A stretch of 64,000 bases of DNA from Paraglaciecola sp. L1A13 (GTDB lineage Bacteria; Pseudomonadota; Gammaproteobacteria; Enterobacterales; Alteromonadaceae), in NCBI RefSeq assembly GCF_009796745.1, contig NZ_CP047024.1:3038001-3102000 (forward strand). The letters are read 5' to 3'. Shown here piece after piece: positions 63,550-64,000 of this stretch. The notes below the pieces were generated by a model. It had not been told where the DNA came from, searched no databases, and saw only the letters and a program-made list of their open reading frames with translations. The position numbers were made by a program, and so were the translations under genes. Each line of letters begins with the position of its first letter. The first letter of the stretch is position 1.

Positions 63550-63835
63550 TCCAATCTAACAAAGTACCTATTAAAAGCGCAATCAACAAGTACTAAGCGA
63601 TAAAGGCATCACCATTCAAGAGGCTTTAACGTGTGGAGTTCGAATATATTGGGAATTTGACAAGATTAAGCCATTAAATCTGGCACCTAACTCAAATTGC
63701 AGGCTGCATTAAGTTAAGTGACGTGTTGAAAGATACTGAAAATATGCTTTTGTGATTCAGGCTTGTTGCAGTAACCCCCTTGCCTTCGGCATCCCTCGTA
63801 TACGTTGATGGTCTGTGCGTCGTTTGAATTGTTGT
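63550..63835 (-). repeat. Diverged direct repeat, copy 2
   Basis: Homologous to 62335-62625: shared tracts include TGATTCAGGCTTGTTGCAG and AAGCGCAAT followed by AAGTACT(T)A(A)GC. It includes the downstream flank and C-terminus of the transposase remnant that continues to the window edge. Confidence 0.75.
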
Positions 63836-64000
63836 AGCATATGCTCACTGCCTACCGCGGTGGCGAAATGTTATTCGAACTCGGTACTTAGGGTCAGCCA
63901 TTGTTCGCTGTTGATGTTTAGGCGCTCAAGGATGGGATTACGAACATGGACAATATGGCCTGCTTTATCGTCTCGAGTACATACGTCTGTGCACTCAACG
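63757..64000 (-). pseudogene. RAYT/IS200-like (Y1-type) transposase remnant, cut by window edge
   Basis: Leftward frame reads CTRDDKAGHIVHVRNPILER, then LNINSEQWLTLSTEFE, a TAA stop at 63871-63873, and then the continued homology HFATAVGSEHMLQQFKRRTD to stop at 63757. The DDK-G-I, ILERLNI and EQWLTL pattern is the C-terminus of the Y1-transposase-like proteins common in Alteromonadales. The internal stop shows decay or an early end. Confidence 0.75.

Overview
The window looks like part of the chromosome of a marine gammaproteobacterium, most likely an Alteromonadales member (Alteromonas/Glaciecola/Paraglaciecola-like). This is inferred from moderate GC, a NhaD sodium/proton antiporter, a TIGR02001-type outer-membrane protein, PEP-CTERM proteins, an IorAB-type molybdenum hydroxylase, PhoX and the general gene style. 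No rRNA, tRNA, CRISPR array or intact prophage was seen. Most genes are ordinary and intact, but several intergenic stretches hold decayed genes.

Layout. 0-4.3 kb: central carbon genes, with gpmA and pfkA (the latter cut by the window edge) on the minus strand and ppsA on the plus strand. 4.6-7.7 kb: a two-component pair (PAS sensor kinase plus FixJ-type regulator). 8.5-9.4 kb: a divergent cation-diffusion-facilitator protein. 9.5-19.4 kb: a co-directional minus-strand cluster that is the most system-like unit here: SpeF/SpeC-like ornithine decarboxylase, PotE-like antiporter, an orphan periplasmic amino-acid-binding protein, an AdiA-like decarboxylase, an outer-membrane protein and NhaD. It reads as a polyamine / pH / sodium homeostasis module. 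19.8-22.6 kb: an AGCS symporter and an MFS exporter. 22.9-28.5 kb: Dps, acetoin/diacetyl reductase-like SDR, zinc alcohol dehydrogenase and succinate-semialdehyde dehydrogenase, interleaved with three pseudogenes (ABC-2 permease, ferric-reductase-like FNR protein, AdhP-like dehydrogenase). 28.9-33.6 kb: a TolC-HlyD-permease-permease efflux operon without an ATPase gene. 34-37.7 kb: a ClC channel with a TrkA-C-like tail, gap, a possible small RNA with a strong terminator, and small ORFs. 37.9-44.4 kb: a very large SNF2 helicase, an MscS channel and a DUF6515 protein.

44.7-52 kb forms an export-linked neighbourhood: a [2Fe-2S] subunit, a Tat-signal molybdopterin subunit and a dihaem c-type cytochrome (a periplasmic hydroxylase), facing a minus-strand run tatA-tatB-tatC-phoX and a PEP-CTERM protein. 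Two of these proteins carry twin-arginine signals and could be clients of the adjacent translocase. 52-61 kb is a mixed set of metabolic and unknown genes (OpuAC-like protein without a signal peptide, CHMI-like isomerase, thioredoxin-like protein, ABM monooxygenase, quinone-oxidoreductase-like protein with divergent LysR, patatin, GNAT, EF-hand protein) plus a DUF885 remnant. 61.4-64 kb holds a second PEP-CTERM protein and an FMN reductase flanked by diverged direct repeats that are the 3' ends of an IS200/RAYT-like transposase gene.

All family calls come from reading the sequence and recalling family motifs; no database search was run. Substrates of transporters and dehydrogenases are family-level inferences.
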